From Pirellula sp. SH-Sr6A (lineage in GTDB: Bacteria > Planctomycetota > Planctomycetia > Pirellulales > Pirellulaceae): 64,000 bases of DNA. A program made the translations under genes and the position numbers. Shown here piece by piece: positions 52,468 through 61,319 of the stretch. Where the stretch lies: contig NZ_CP011272.1 in the NCBI RefSeq assembly GCF_001610875.1, positions 3,019,988 to 3,083,987 of the forward strand. Direction: 5' to 3'. The notes under the pieces were generated by a model. It made no database searches, had not been told where the DNA came from, and saw nothing but the letters and a program-made list of their open reading frames with translations. The number at the start of each line of letters is the position of its first letter. Position 1 is the stretch's first letter.

Positions 52468-55400
52468 ATGGCAACAGAAAACCCCAACGATATGGAACGA
52501 CAGCGCCTCTTCGTGATCTGGACCTTCGTGACGATGGCGTTGGGATGGATGCCGTCGCATTCCTGGGCGCAATCGGAGACTCCGGTCGAGACATCTCCAG
52601 CGGACATCGGTTTCCTAGGCCTTCATGGGGGTATTTATGAACAATTGCAAACCTTTGCACCTGAGCTCGATCTATCCCTTCGTTACTTTGAAGATTCCGC
52701 GATTCAGCGAGGCGAAGCAGACTTCGGTTCAGTAAAGATCCTCTACATCCAACACACACGTGCCGAGGACCGGGAACAGTACAAAACGCTCTTCCAGAGT
52801 GCGAAGGAGCGAAACCCATCGCTTCAAATCATTGCCTTTCAAGCGAACACGAACGAACTTTTCGCCAGCCTAGGGATCTCTCCACTCCTCACCCAAGACG
52901 AGCAAGCAGGCGCTTATTACGGGAGTACCAAGGAGAATCTGCGGAGATTGCTGCGTTACACAGGCTCGAAGTACCTGAAAAAAGATTGGAAAATCGAACC
53001 ACCTGTCGAGATCGATCGCATCGGTCTTTACCACCCTGCCCACCAAGACCTCTTCGAGACTGCCGAGGAGTTCCTTCTATGGCAACGAGCCAAGCGAAAC
53101 ATCCACCCCGATCAACCTCGGTTGCTCATCGCGGTTCACGGAACCCATCTCGCCTTCCAGCAGCCTGCCGTCGTCGATGCGATCATCCTCGAAGCGGAGA
53201 AGCAAGGTGCAGTTGCCGCGGCTCTCATCGATGGCAGGTACCGAGAATATGAAGTGTTGGCCAAATCCTTTTCCCCGTCGGTAGTGATCCACACTTGCCA
53301 CAGCACCGATTCCTTAGCGTTTCGATTGCAGCTCGATGTCCCGCATCTTCACTCGATCTTCTTCCGAAAGCAATCGATAGTTGAGTACCAAGAAAGCGTC
53401 GACGGACTCGCGGGGAGCGAACTGGCATTTCATATCATCGGGCAAGAATTGATCGGTGCGATCGAGCCACAAATCGGAGGAGGCACTCGCACAGGTCAAG
53501 GAAGCGCGGAGGCAATCCAGCCCATTCCCGAGCGAGTCGAACACTTGATTGCCCGAGCACTAGCCCATGCGAGACTTCGTCACTCTCCACCCGAGGACAA
53601 GCGAGTTGCAATCGTCTACTACGATCGCGAGTTGGGGAAAGGGGAATTGATGCGAGGTAGCTCGACCGGCATGCATATGAATGCCCCCCGAAGCTTGATC
53701 AATGTTCTCGCCAAGATGCGGGAACGAGGATATCGCATCGCTCCTGCCCCCTCGGCCGAAGAGGAGTTGCTCGGATGGATGATGGAGCGCGGACGACAAA
53801 TTGGGGTTTGGGCCCCCTCCGAACTGGAGCGATTGGTACGTAAGGGATCTCCAGCATTGATTCCTGCCGAACAATATCGTCAGTGGTATGAAGCGAAAAT
53901 CCCTTCCGATCGCCGGTTGCAGATGGAGGAAAAGTGGGGACCGCCGCCCGGCAAATTCATGGTTTGGAATGATGGTAAGGAGTCCTACATCGTCGTGCCA
54001 CGCATCGACCTGGGAAATGTCGTTCTCCTACCTCAGCCACTAAGAGGGGAATTGCACGAAGGGGAATCCGTCTCCTCGCAAACGCATGACAAGGTCACAG
54101 CCCCTCCGCACAACTACATGGCAACTTACTTCTGGCTGGAACAGGAGTACCAGGCGGATGCGGTGGTCCACTTCGGCACCCATGGCTCGGAGTTCGCTCT
54201 TCCGGGAAAACCGAATGGATTGGTGCGGCGAGATTGGCCGGACATCCTCATGGGGCGCATGCCAAATTTCAATCCGTGGATTGTCGAAAACATGGTCGAA
54301 TCCTCCCCTGTTCGTCGCCGCGTCTATGGGACACTTATCAGCCATCTCCCACCTCCGATGGTCGATGCGGATTTAAGCGATGAACTGGAAAGTCTGCACG
54401 AACTGCTCGACAAATGGGAGACTCTTGAAGAGGGGGCCCTCAAAGAGGGGTTTCGCAAAGAGCTGACCAAGCTCGTGCGACAAACGAGACTGGACACCGA
54501 TCTTCATCTGACCCAGCCCGACACCAACGCCTTGACAGACGAACAGTTGACGGCGGTTGCGAAGTATCTGCACGATATCAAGGAGGAGAGCATCCCGACC
54601 AATCTCCATGTCTTCGGAGAGACTCCCCGGGAAGACTTGCTCATTCCGTATTTGGTCCAAATCCTGAGACGCCCGTTCCTGCATGAATTGCAACATCTCC
54701 TCGACGGGCACGGACAGGACGAAGGACCGAATGGACCAGGCCATTCCCATGACCACCCCGATCATCAGCTTCGTTCGACGGCAGAACGCATCGTGGAACT
54801 AGTCGTTCGTCAGAAGGTAGAACCTCGCATGGCCGTCGGGATGGTGGCGGGTCGTCCATTCGAGTCACTACCGGAAGCGATCGAAAAAGGACTTCGGCTG
54901 GCCGTCGAACTGAACGAAGCCTTTTTGAAAACGGGGGACGAAGTCGAGAACTTGCTGCGAGGACTCGATGGGCGGTTTGTTCCACCTGGTCCTGGAAATA
55001 GCCCCATTCGCAATCCCAATGTTGTCCCGACCGGTCGCAATATGGTTCTGCTCAATCCAGAAGAAATCCCCTCGCGCCCCAGTTGGGAACTTGGTGTCCG
55101 ACTAGCCAAAGACATGATTGCCAATCACACGCAGCACCACGGAACGATGCCTACGAGGATCGGCTTTGATTTGCGGAGCAGCGCGACTTTCCGAGATTAC
55201 GGCGTCATGGAGGCCCAGATCCTTTACCTCCTCGGCGTCGAGCCCGTCTGGGATGACAAGCGACTGGTTACCGATGTCCGATTGATCTCACGGGAAACGT
55301 TAGGACGCCCACGAGTGGACGTCTTCATCGCCGCGGGAGGTTGGTACGAATCCAATTTACCGAGTCGATTGCAACTGTGGGACAAGGCGATCCGCTTGGT

Positions 55401-56661
55401 GACCGAATCAAACGAGCCAGACAACGTCATCCAACAACATGCGCAATCCATTGCGAGCGATCTCATGCAAGAGGGAATGAATGAAGAGCGCGCACGAATT
55501 CTCTCTCGAGGTCGGATATTTGGAATCGCACCGGGCCGCGAGAATGGAGGGATGCTCAGTTACCGCGTCGCTCGTTCCGGAGAATGGGACACGCGCGAGG
55601 ATATCGCCGACACCTACCTCGCCACGCACAAACATATCTACACCGAAGGCGCATGGGGAGAGGCCGCAGGCGAAGCATACGACAAAACAATCCAAGGGAC
55701 CCACACCGTGGTTCGCAGTTGGTCGGACCATTTGACCGGACCATTGGCCAGCCGTTACACATGGTTGCACGGAGGCTCCCTCTGCTTGGCTATCGAAAGA
55801 ATGACAGGACGACGCCCGGAATATGTGTTCTCGGATGTTCGCGATCCCGATCGCGCAGGAATGATCCCAGCCGAAGATGCACTTCGACGTGAGTACCGAA
55901 CGAGACTTTTCAATAGAAAATGGCTAGAGGGGATGATGAAGGAAGGCTACGCAGGAGCCGACCACATGCGATTTCTAGTATCCAATAGTTTCGGTTGGGA
56001 GGTAACACGACCAGGGAGTGTCGGAAATGACAATTGGGACGAAATGAAACGGGTTCTTGTCGACGACAAACTAAATCTTGGGCTCAACGACTGGTTCGAA
56101 AGAAACAACCCCTACGCTTTCCAAGATGCCATGGCGACTATGCTGGAGTCTTCCCGAAAAGGATACTGGCGCGCCGATGAACTGACCCTGTCCGATCTTG
56201 CGAATCGATACGCAGCCAATGTCGCGAAACACGGACTTTCCGGACACCTTACCAGCGGTGGAAACGAAAAGCTTCACACTCTCGTCCAAGGATTGATTGC
56301 TCAAAACGCCCCGGAGTTGGTGGAGACCTACCAACGCAAAGTCGCGCCCTCGGATGTTGCGACGCAATCACCTTCGCCGGCAAACGAGCCGCTACCGGAA
56401 CCTGCGATCGACGCAGCCCCTCCTCCCTTGGCACTGCCCCCCGAATCGCCGGATCTCCTGTCCGCCGATTCGACCTCAAGCTCTCAGGATGCGTCTCAGG
56501 ATGCATCTTTGGAAGATGCCGAATCCATGGTTCGTGGCCAGCAACTTTCCAACGTCTCCGATGCGAGCCCCGCATCGGATGCTCGAAACTCGTACTGGTG
56601 GATCGGGCTTGTTATCGCGATGGTATTCTTAGGAGGGTTTGCTCTTCGGCAAAAGATCTAA
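52468..56661 (+). CDS. Membrane-anchored CobN/ChlH-like (HmuS-like) chelatase
   Basis: A 1397-residue CobN/Mg-chelatase H-family protein. Visible motifs include VVHFGTHGSEFALPGK (about 566-582; CobN has HGTLEWLPGK), GFDLRSSATFRDYGVMEAQI and LTGPLASRYTWLHGGSLCL. Two features set it apart from cytosolic CobN and ChlH. First, a signal-like N-terminus (hydrophobic segment about 13-32 ending SHSWAQ). Second, a C-terminal low-complexity stretch and transmembrane helix (about 1373-1393). The enzyme is therefore probably periplasmic and anchored. A His/Asp-rich loop (GPGHSHDHPDHQ, about 757-768) could bind metal. The ExbB-like and DUF2149 genes overlap it, as in hmu-type loci. Whether it inserts or removes metal, and from which tetrapyrrole, is open. 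Confidence 0.9.
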   Translation: MATENPNDMERQRLFVIWTFVTMALGWMPSHSWAQSETPVETSPADIGFLGLHGGIYEQLQTFAPELDLSLRYFEDSAIQRGEADFGSVKILYIQHTRAEDREQYKTLFQSAKERNPSLQIIAFQANTNELFASLGISPLLTQDEQAGAYYGSTKENLRRLLRYTGSKYLKKDWKIEPPVEIDRIGLYHPAHQDLFETAEEFLLWQRAKRNIHPDQPRLLIAVHGTHLAFQQPAVVDAIILEAEKQGAVAAALIDGRYREYEVLAKSFSPSVVIHTCHSTDSLAFRLQLDVPHLHSIFFRKQSIVEYQESVDGLAGSELAFHIIGQELIGAIEPQIGGGTRTGQGSAEAIQPIPERVEHLIARALAHARLRHSPPEDKRVAIVYYDRELGKGELMRGSSTGMHMNAPRSLINVLAKMRERGYRIAPAPSAEEELLGWMMERGRQIGVWAPSELERLVRKGSPALIPAEQYRQWYEAKIPSDRRLQMEEKWGPPPGKFMVWNDGKESYIVVPRIDLGNVVLLPQPLRGELHEGESVSSQTHDKVTAPPHNYMATYFWLEQEYQADAVVHFGTHGSEFALPGKPNGLVRRDWPDILMGRMPNFNPWIVENMVESSPVRRRVYGTLISHLPPPMVDADLSDELESLHELLDKWETLEEGALKEGFRKELTKLVRQTRLDTDLHLTQPDTNALTDEQLTAVAKYLHDIKEESIPTNLHVFGETPREDLLIPYLVQILRRPFLHELQHLLDGHGQDEGPNGPGHSHDHPDHQLRSTAERIVELVVRQKVEPRMAVGMVAGRPFESLPEAIEKGLRLAVELNEAFLKTGDEVENLLRGLDGRFVPPGPGNSPIRNPNVVPTGRNMVLLNPEEIPSRPSWELGVRLAKDMIANHTQHHGTMPTRIGFDLRSSATFRDYGVMEAQILYLLGVEPVWDDKRLVTDVRLISRETLGRPRVDVFIAAGGWYESNLPSRLQLWDKAIRLVTESNEPDNVIQQHAQSIASDLMQEGMNEERARILSRGRIFGIAPGRENGGMLSYRVARSGEWDTREDIADTYLATHKHIYTEGAWGEAAGEAYDKTIQGTHTVVRSWSDHLTGPLASRYTWLHGGSLCLAIERMTGRRPEYVFSDVRDPDRAGMIPAEDALRREYRTRLFNRKWLEGMMKEGYAGADHMRFLVSNSFGWEVTRPGSVGNDNWDEMKRVLVDDKLNLGLNDWFERNNPYAFQDAMATMLESSRKGYWRADELTLSDLANRYAANVAKHGLSGHLTSGGNEKLHTLVQGLIAQNAPELVETYQRKVAPSDVATQSPSPANEPLPEPAIDAAPPPLALPPESPDLLSADSTSSSQDASQDASLEDAESMVRGQQLSNVSDASPASDARNSYWWIGLVIAMVFLGGFALRQKI

Positions 56662-57326
56662 TGCAAGAATACGTTCTATCCCTCTTCTACCAAATCTCGC
56701 AGTATCTGCTCTTTCCAATCCTGATCGGAATGTCGCTTGCGGGTTTATGGCTTGTCTTCCAAACCGGCTTGACCCTTCGGCAAGCCCTCGACCGTTGGAT
56801 GACTGGCGCATCTTGGTGTCAGTACATCGATGGAGTTCGCAAGAGGGTGGTCTCGCCCGAGGCGTGGCCTCACGAGGCTCGATTCCCCCTCCATCGATGG
56901 GTTGCTCACCGCAGTAAAAGTACGCACGATATCGAGGTTTTCGTCCGAGACGCGGAAGTGATGGTCCATCGAAAGCTGAGTCGATTGCAGGTCCTGGTAA
57001 GAACCGGGCCGATGCTCGGTTTGGTAGGTACACTCCTTCCTCTGGGCCCCGCGCTCGAAGGCCTTGCCCATTCCGACATCGGAGCGCTCGGTGAACATAT
57101 GAATATCGCCTTCACGATGACCGTTTTCGGCATCATGATCGGCGCGCTCGCATACGCCTTGTTCATCCTTCATCGCTCTTGGGCGGAAAAGGATCTCGCG
57201 GATCTGGATTTGATCCACTCGCTCGGTAATCTCTCTCCCGCATTGCAGTCAGGAGCCAATCATGACGAAGAAGACTCGGCGCTGGGATCTGGATCGAGAA
57301 GAAGATCCGCTCAGCGGTCTTGTTAA
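56661..57326 (+). CDS. MotA/TolQ/ExbB-type proton channel protein
   Basis: A 221-residue membrane protein. Its ATG overlaps the chelatase stop by one base (TAATG), implying translational coupling. Three transmembrane helices are predicted (about residues 13-33, 110-130, 148-170). The family signature lies in RTGPMLGLVGTLLPLGPAL, and the third helix has NIAFTMTVFGIMIGALAY. ExbB/TolQ proteins harvest the proton-motive force for work in the envelope. There is no ExbD or TonB; the DUF2149 protein, which has a similar one-TM layout, is the likely stator partner. The C-terminal 20 residues overlap the next gene. Confidence 0.87.
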   Translation: MQEYVLSLFYQISQYLLFPILIGMSLAGLWLVFQTGLTLRQALDRWMTGASWCQYIDGVRKRVVSPEAWPHEARFPLHRWVAHRSKSTHDIEVFVRDAEVMVHRKLSRLQVLVRTGPMLGLVGTLLPLGPALEGLAHSDIGALGEHMNIAFTMTVFGIMIGALAYALFILHRSWAEKDLADLDLIHSLGNLSPALQSGANHDEEDSALGSGSRRRSAQRSC

Positions 57327-57558
57327 CCTATTCGACTTATGGATTGTTGTTGTCATCGCGTTGATCCTCGTTCTGGCCAAGTCGGCACAGCAAGTCCCGA
57401 GCATGCAATCGCGAGTCGATGACCCATTCGCGGCAACCAAAGACTCCCTTCCTATCGAAACCTTTCGGGCAACCGATTCCGAATTGACAGGGAAAGGAAC
57501 GCGTCTTGGAACCGCTTACCGATTGGAGTCTGGAGAAATTGTTTACACACCCGATTAG
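57262..57558 (+). CDS. DUF2149 single-TM protein, ExbD-like partner
   Basis: A 98-residue protein overlapping the ExbB-like gene by 65 bases in another frame. It has a cytoplasmic N-terminus (KKTRRWDLDREEDPLSGLVN), a single helix (about residues 20-40, LFDLWIVVVIALILVLAKSA) and a periplasmic part with GTAYRLESGEIVY. DEEDPL-like residues before the helix and the YRLxxGxxVY ending are hallmarks of DUF2149. In known neighbourhoods it is adjacent to a MotA/ExbB protein and a CobN-like chelatase. The inferred role is to act as ExbD does. It closes the operon. Confidence 0.88.
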   Translation: MTKKTRRWDLDREEDPLSGLVNLFDLWIVVVIALILVLAKSAQQVPSMQSRVDDPFAATKDSLPIETFRATDSELTGKGTRLGTAYRLESGEIVYTPD

Positions 57559-57612
57559 TGCGCCGCGTCGACTGTCACATCCGTTTACGACCTGTGTTGA
57601 CATTCTGTCCTT

Positions 57613-58464
57613 TTAAAATACCTTCAGCGACGTCATGCTCAGACTCCCCGCCAGCATCTCATCATTGAACAACCGATGATTTGCGGGGTCATGTTTTAGC
57701 CCCAAGATATAGAGCAGCGGCAAAAAGTGCTCGGGAGTCGGCACCGCTAATTGCATCGCCCGATTCCGCTCGGCGACCTCCCATAAAGGTTGGTAACTCC
57801 CGCTTTGAATACAGCGATTGACGAATTCGCGAGCTTCGATCGCCCAATCAAATCCGTAGTTCTTCCGGTGAAAACTCTGGAAATCCACCAACCGCAAGTT
57901 GTGAACGATATTGCCGCTGCCAAGGATCAAGACGCCTCGACTGCGAAGCGCATTGAGTCGTGCACCTAACTCGAAATGCCCGTGCGGTGCAAGCTTCCGA
58001 TCAACGCTAAGCTGAACGATCGGAACGTCCGCTTCAGGATACATGTGCATCGCAACGGTCCAGGCACCATGATCCAAGCCCCAGCTGAGATCCAAGTCCA
58101 CCGGAGTGGGTTTCGCCATCTCTGCGGCTAAACCAGCAAGAGTCGAATTACCCGGCGCAGGATATTGGATCCCGTAGAGCTCGGGAGGGAATCCGCCGAA
58201 ATCGTGAATCGTGCGAGGCTTTTCCATCGCAGTGACTTTGGTGCCATCGACAAACCAGTGAGCCGAAATACACAAAATCGCTTCGGGCTTGGGGATCGAA
58301 CGTGCGATCTCTCGGAAGCCTCGTACAAACTCATTTTCCTCGACCGCATTCATGGGGCTACCGTGACCGACAAACAGGCCGGGCATAGTGTCGGTCTTCG
58401 GGAGTGTATCCGCCATGGCCTCCAATGCAGCTAATTTTCCCATCGCGAGCGACGCATTTCCCAT
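57613..58464 (-). CDS. LigB/DODA-type extradiol dioxygenase (YgiD-like)
   Basis: A 283-residue class III extradiol ring-cleavage enzyme resembling 4,5-DOPA dioxygenase. Metal and acid-base histidines are in PGLFVGHGSPMN, CISAHWFVD, IVHNLRLVDF and LDHGAWTVAMHMYP. The product is a soluble zinc- or iron-dependent enzyme acting on catechols. ATG 58464 (GAAGGA about 12 bases upstream) is preferred to the frame extending to 58512. It is convergent with the chelatase operon and probably unrelated. Confidence 0.92.
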   Translation of the reverse strand: MGNASLAMGKLAALEAMADTLPKTDTMPGLFVGHGSPMNAVEENEFVRGFREIARSIPKPEAILCISAHWFVDGTKVTAMEKPRTIHDFGGFPPELYGIQYPAPGNSTLAGLAAEMAKPTPVDLDLSWGLDHGAWTVAMHMYPEADVPIVQLSVDRKLAPHGHFELGARLNALRSRGVLILGSGNIVHNLRLVDFQSFHRKNYGFDWAIEAREFVNRCIQSGSYQPLWEVAERNRAMQLAVPTPEHFLPLLYILGLKHDPANHRLFNDEMLAGSLSMTSLKVF

Positions 58465-58759
58465 TTGCAGTAGTATCCTTCGTTTCAACGATTCTCCGCG
58501 TCTTCCTAACACGTTTATGGTAATACGGCTCCCGGTAATCCGGGAAACGTAACTCCGAAGCCTGCACCTCCGCTATATTGTGAAGTTTGCATGAACATTG
58601 TGTTCAGAGGATCGACGATTTGGGGTCGATTCGATAACTTGCTCGCCAAACGTTAGGACCTCCCTCCCAAACGGTTTGGAGGAGTCGCAGCTGGTCTTAA
58701 ATGAGATCGCTCACGACCTCCACCGACATCGAATTTCATCCCTAAAGGATTCATACCCC

Positions 58760-59722
58760 ATGCTGAGAGTATCCAAGATTCGTCGCGGATTTACCCTTGT
58801 TGAGTTGCTGGTTGTCATTGCCATCATCGGGATTTTGGTCGGACTTTTGTTGCCAGCCGTTCAAGCGGCACGCGAAGCGGCAAGGCGAATGCAATGTTCG
58901 AATAACCTCAAACAAATCGGACTCGCCATCCATAATTACGAAACAGCCTTCAAAGCCTTGCCAGCAGGTTGCAATGGTATCACCAATGCAGCAGGGACCA
59001 ACTTCAACGGCCACGGATGGACTTGGCATGCCAGCCTGTTGCCGTACATCGAACAGACGAATCTCTATGACGCGATTCAAGGTCCCGACGGAATGGGGAA
59101 TGAACTCGGCGGTACGACTTCCGGTAAACCACTAGTGGTCAAAGCGAATGTCGTGCCTTTGTTCTGGTGCCCATCTCAGCCAGACGTCCGCAATGGTGCG
59201 CAGAAAGATGGCTACCAACCGTCCAACTACAACGGCAACATGGGGACGCGCATTGGCAACGGAAACGATGACTGCATTTGCACCGGAGTGGCTACTCTGG
59301 CCGATATGATGTCCAATCCATGGGGCTGCATGAACGGCAATGGGGTCTTCTACGTCCGAAGCAAAACGAAGTTCAGCGATGTGTCGGATGGCTTGTCGAA
59401 TACCATCTTCGTCAGCGAAGTACCTGACTCGGGCGGAAATGCGATGGGTGGCTTCGGCGCAGGTGCGGATCGAAAAGCCATGTTTTCGGGTGGGGCAGAC
59501 TCCAATCCTCCCACGGAAATGACCGAGTTTCTCATCGCTGCTGAAGGTAACGACCCTATCAACGGCGGTGCGGAAGAAGCGGCAGGAAGCTGGCACACCG
59601 GCGGAGCGCATTTCTTGATTGGTGACGGAAGTATTCAATTCTTTTCTGAGAATATGGACATGAAAACCTACCAAGCGATTAGCACTCGCAATGGCGGGGA
59701 GTCCGCTAGCTTCACCGAGTAG
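58760..59722 (+). CDS. DUF1559 pseudopilin-like protein (copy 2)
   Basis: A 320-residue protein with a pilin-like leader ([10 protein letters not shown]), the motif [20 protein letters not shown] and the DUF1559 signature including [20 protein letters not shown]. The C-terminal part has [26 protein letters not shown] is about 15 bases before ATG 58760. It resembles copy 1 at 51469 strongly over the first 60 residues and weakly afterwards. A lipoprotein gene follows 39 bases later, the usual planctomycete pairing. Confidence 0.95.
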   Translation: MLRVSKIRRGFTLVELLVVIAIIGILVGLLLPAVQAAREAARRMQCSNNLKQIGLAIHNYETAFKALPAGCNGITNAAGTNFNGHGWTWHASLLPYIEQTNLYDAIQGPDGMGNELGGTTSGKPLVVKANVVPLFWCPSQPDVRNGAQKDGYQPSNYNGNMGTRIGNGNDDCICTGVATLADMMSNPWGCMNGNGVFYVRSKTKFSDVSDGLSNTIFVSEVPDSGGNAMGGFGAGADRKAMFSGGADSNPPTEMTEFLIAAEGNDPINGGAEEAAGSWHTGGAHFLIGDGSIQFFSENMDMKTYQAISTRNGGESASFTE

Positions 59723-59761
59723 TTTTCCTAAACAATCCTTTCCCCGGTTGGCATAGTTAAT

Positions 59762-60211
59762 ATGAATGTGTTTCGATGTTGGAGTTTGGTTCTCATCGGG
59801 TTGTCCCTGTTTGCATCGGGATGCACCAGCAGTGATCAACCCGAATTGGGACAAGTCACCGGTACGATTACTTTGGACGGCAAACCCCTAACAGGGGTGG
59901 CGGTCGTCTTCCAACCCGAGAACGGTCGCCCAGCTCGGGGAATGACGAATGCCGAAGGCAAATACGAATTGGTTTACATTCGACAAACCAAAGGGTCGAA
60001 AGTAGGTCCGAATCGTGTAGAGATCGCGCCGAGTGAAGAAGGTGAAGAGTCCGAGGAACCAGAAGTGGGCGATGGCGAAGCACAGACGGCTTCGAAGAAG
60101 TCGAAGTCCGGAAAGCCCGTCGTCCCCGCTCGCTACAACACAAAGAGCGAACTGAAGGTCGAAGTCGTGTCCGGTAAGAACACCTTCGACTTCCAACTCG
60201 AATCCAAGTAA
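59762..60211 (+). CDS. Carboxypeptidase-regulatory-like lipoprotein paired with DUF1559
   Basis: A 149-residue lipoprotein with lipobox FASGC. The mature part has a beta-sandwich of the transthyretin/carboxypeptidase regulatory type (VTGTITLDGKPLTGVAVVF, GMTNAEGKYEL). An acidic/Lys-rich insertion (EEGEESEEPEVG, KKSKSGK) interrupts it before the final strand KNTFDFQLESK. Small lipoproteins of this type commonly follow DUF1559 genes in planctomycetes and may interact with them. Function unknown. Confidence 0.88.
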   Translation: MNVFRCWSLVLIGLSLFASGCTSSDQPELGQVTGTITLDGKPLTGVAVVFQPENGRPARGMTNAEGKYELVYIRQTKGSKVGPNRVEIAPSEEGEESEEPEVGDGEAQTASKKSKSGKPVVPARYNTKSELKVEVVSGKNTFDFQLESK

Positions 60212-60219
60212 CAGATTTT

Positions 60220-60330
60220 AACCACGGACGACACGGTACACACGGAAAGGGAATGCCAAATGAAAGTGAACTTATTTCTGTGTGTTCAGTGTATTCCGTG
60301 GTTCCTCCCCTTTGCGTCTTAGCGCCTTGG
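60220..60330. repeat. Probable dispersed intergenic inverted-repeat element
   Basis: AACCACGG (60220-60227) faces CCGTGGTT (60296-60303), with ACACGGTACACACGG and CTGTGTGTTCAGTGT extending partial pairing. CCCTTTGCGTCTTAGCGCCTTGGCG follows. The wording resembles a family of dispersed elements I have met in bacterial genomes. Copies elsewhere cannot be checked here. Confidence 0.55.
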
Positions 60331-60382
60331 CGAGAAACCTCTTCCGCCCCCATCGAATAGCAAACAAAAAGATGCACCAAAC

Positions 60383-60414
60383 AAAAAGGGCTGCTCGGTC
60401 GAGCAGCCCTTTTT
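60383..60414. terminator. Bidirectional rho-independent terminator
   Basis: AAAAAGGGCTGCTCG and CGAGCAGCCCTTTTT form a perfect 15-bp stem with a 2-base loop. The A-tract on one side and T-tract on the other make it active for both the lipoprotein gene (rightward) and the cyclophilin gene (leftward). Confidence 0.95.
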
Positions 60415-60464
60415 ATTGATTTCGCAGACTATCTCTGCTCATTGCACGACCGCAATGCGATGGA

Positions 60465-61076
60465 TTACTTCGCAGCCTTGATCTCGCCGCTGTCTTTGAT
60501 CTCGATCTTGGATCGGGTGCTACCGCTACGGCTTCCCAAGGCTTCGATCGCCTTCACCACATCCATACCCTCGGTCACGCGTCCGAACACAACGTGCTTG
60601 CCATCGAGCCATTCGGTTTTGACGGTCGTGATGAAGAATTGGGAACCATTCGTGTTGGGGCCCGCATTGGCCATGCTCAACAAGCCAGGTGCGTCGTGCA
60701 CGAACTTGAACGACTCATCCTTGAACTTCTCCCCGTAAATGCTTTCACCACCTGTTCCGTCGCCGCGGGTGAAGTCGCCACCTTGAAGCATGAAATCAGG
60801 AATCACTCGGTGGAAGAAGCTCCCTTTGTAGTGAAGATTCTTTCCTTCGCGGTTCTTTCCCTTCCCCTTTTCGCCCGTGCACAAAGCTCGGAAGTTTTCG
60901 GCGGTGCGAGGAACGTCTTCGCCAAAGAGACCGATGACAATTCGACCAGCATCCTTGCCATCGATCGCGATGTCAAAAAAGACGCTCGTGGTGATCTTTC
61001 CCTTGGACGGGGATTCTGCCGATGCACTGCTCATTGTTACCAATACCATCAATAGAGTTGCTAAAACCAGTCGCAT
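60465..61076 (-). CDS. Secreted cyclophilin-type peptidyl-prolyl isomerase
   Basis: A 203-residue exported cyclophilin. Signal peptide residues 1-20 (TMSSASAES). The catalytic core is complete: [64 protein letters not shown]. The insertion [18 protein letters not shown] near residue 75 is the longer loop seen in eukaryote-type cyclophilins. It catalyses proline cis-trans isomerisation during folding outside the cytoplasm. ATG 61076 begins the signal peptide; the upstream frame to 61154 lacks one. Confidence 0.95.
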   Translation of the reverse strand: MRLVLATLLMVLVTMSSASAESPSKGKITTSVFFDIAIDGKDAGRIVIGLFGEDVPRTAENFRALCTGEKGKGKNREGKNLHYKGSFFHRVIPDFMLQGGDFTRGDGTGGESIYGEKFKDESFKFVHDAPGLLSMANAGPNTNGSQFFITTVKTEWLDGKHVVFGRVTEGMDVVKAIEALGSRSGSTRSKIEIKDSGEIKAAK

Positions 61077-61319
61077 GTTATTCAATCCGTTTCCTAATCT
61101 GAGTAACATCCCAAAACTTCCGAGCAAACTACCAAAGCTTTCGCAGATTGACAACCGCCGGCCACCCCCACGCCGTGGACCTGCCCAATCGCCGCCCCGA
61201 ATCAGCCCTCAGCGGACCCGTCCGTCCAAGGCCGAATAGCAGCATTTCCGTCGTTTCTGGCGTTGGGCGGCGAGCACGATCGGGCAACCGATGGCTCGCC
61301 AACCGGGTTACGAGCCGGA

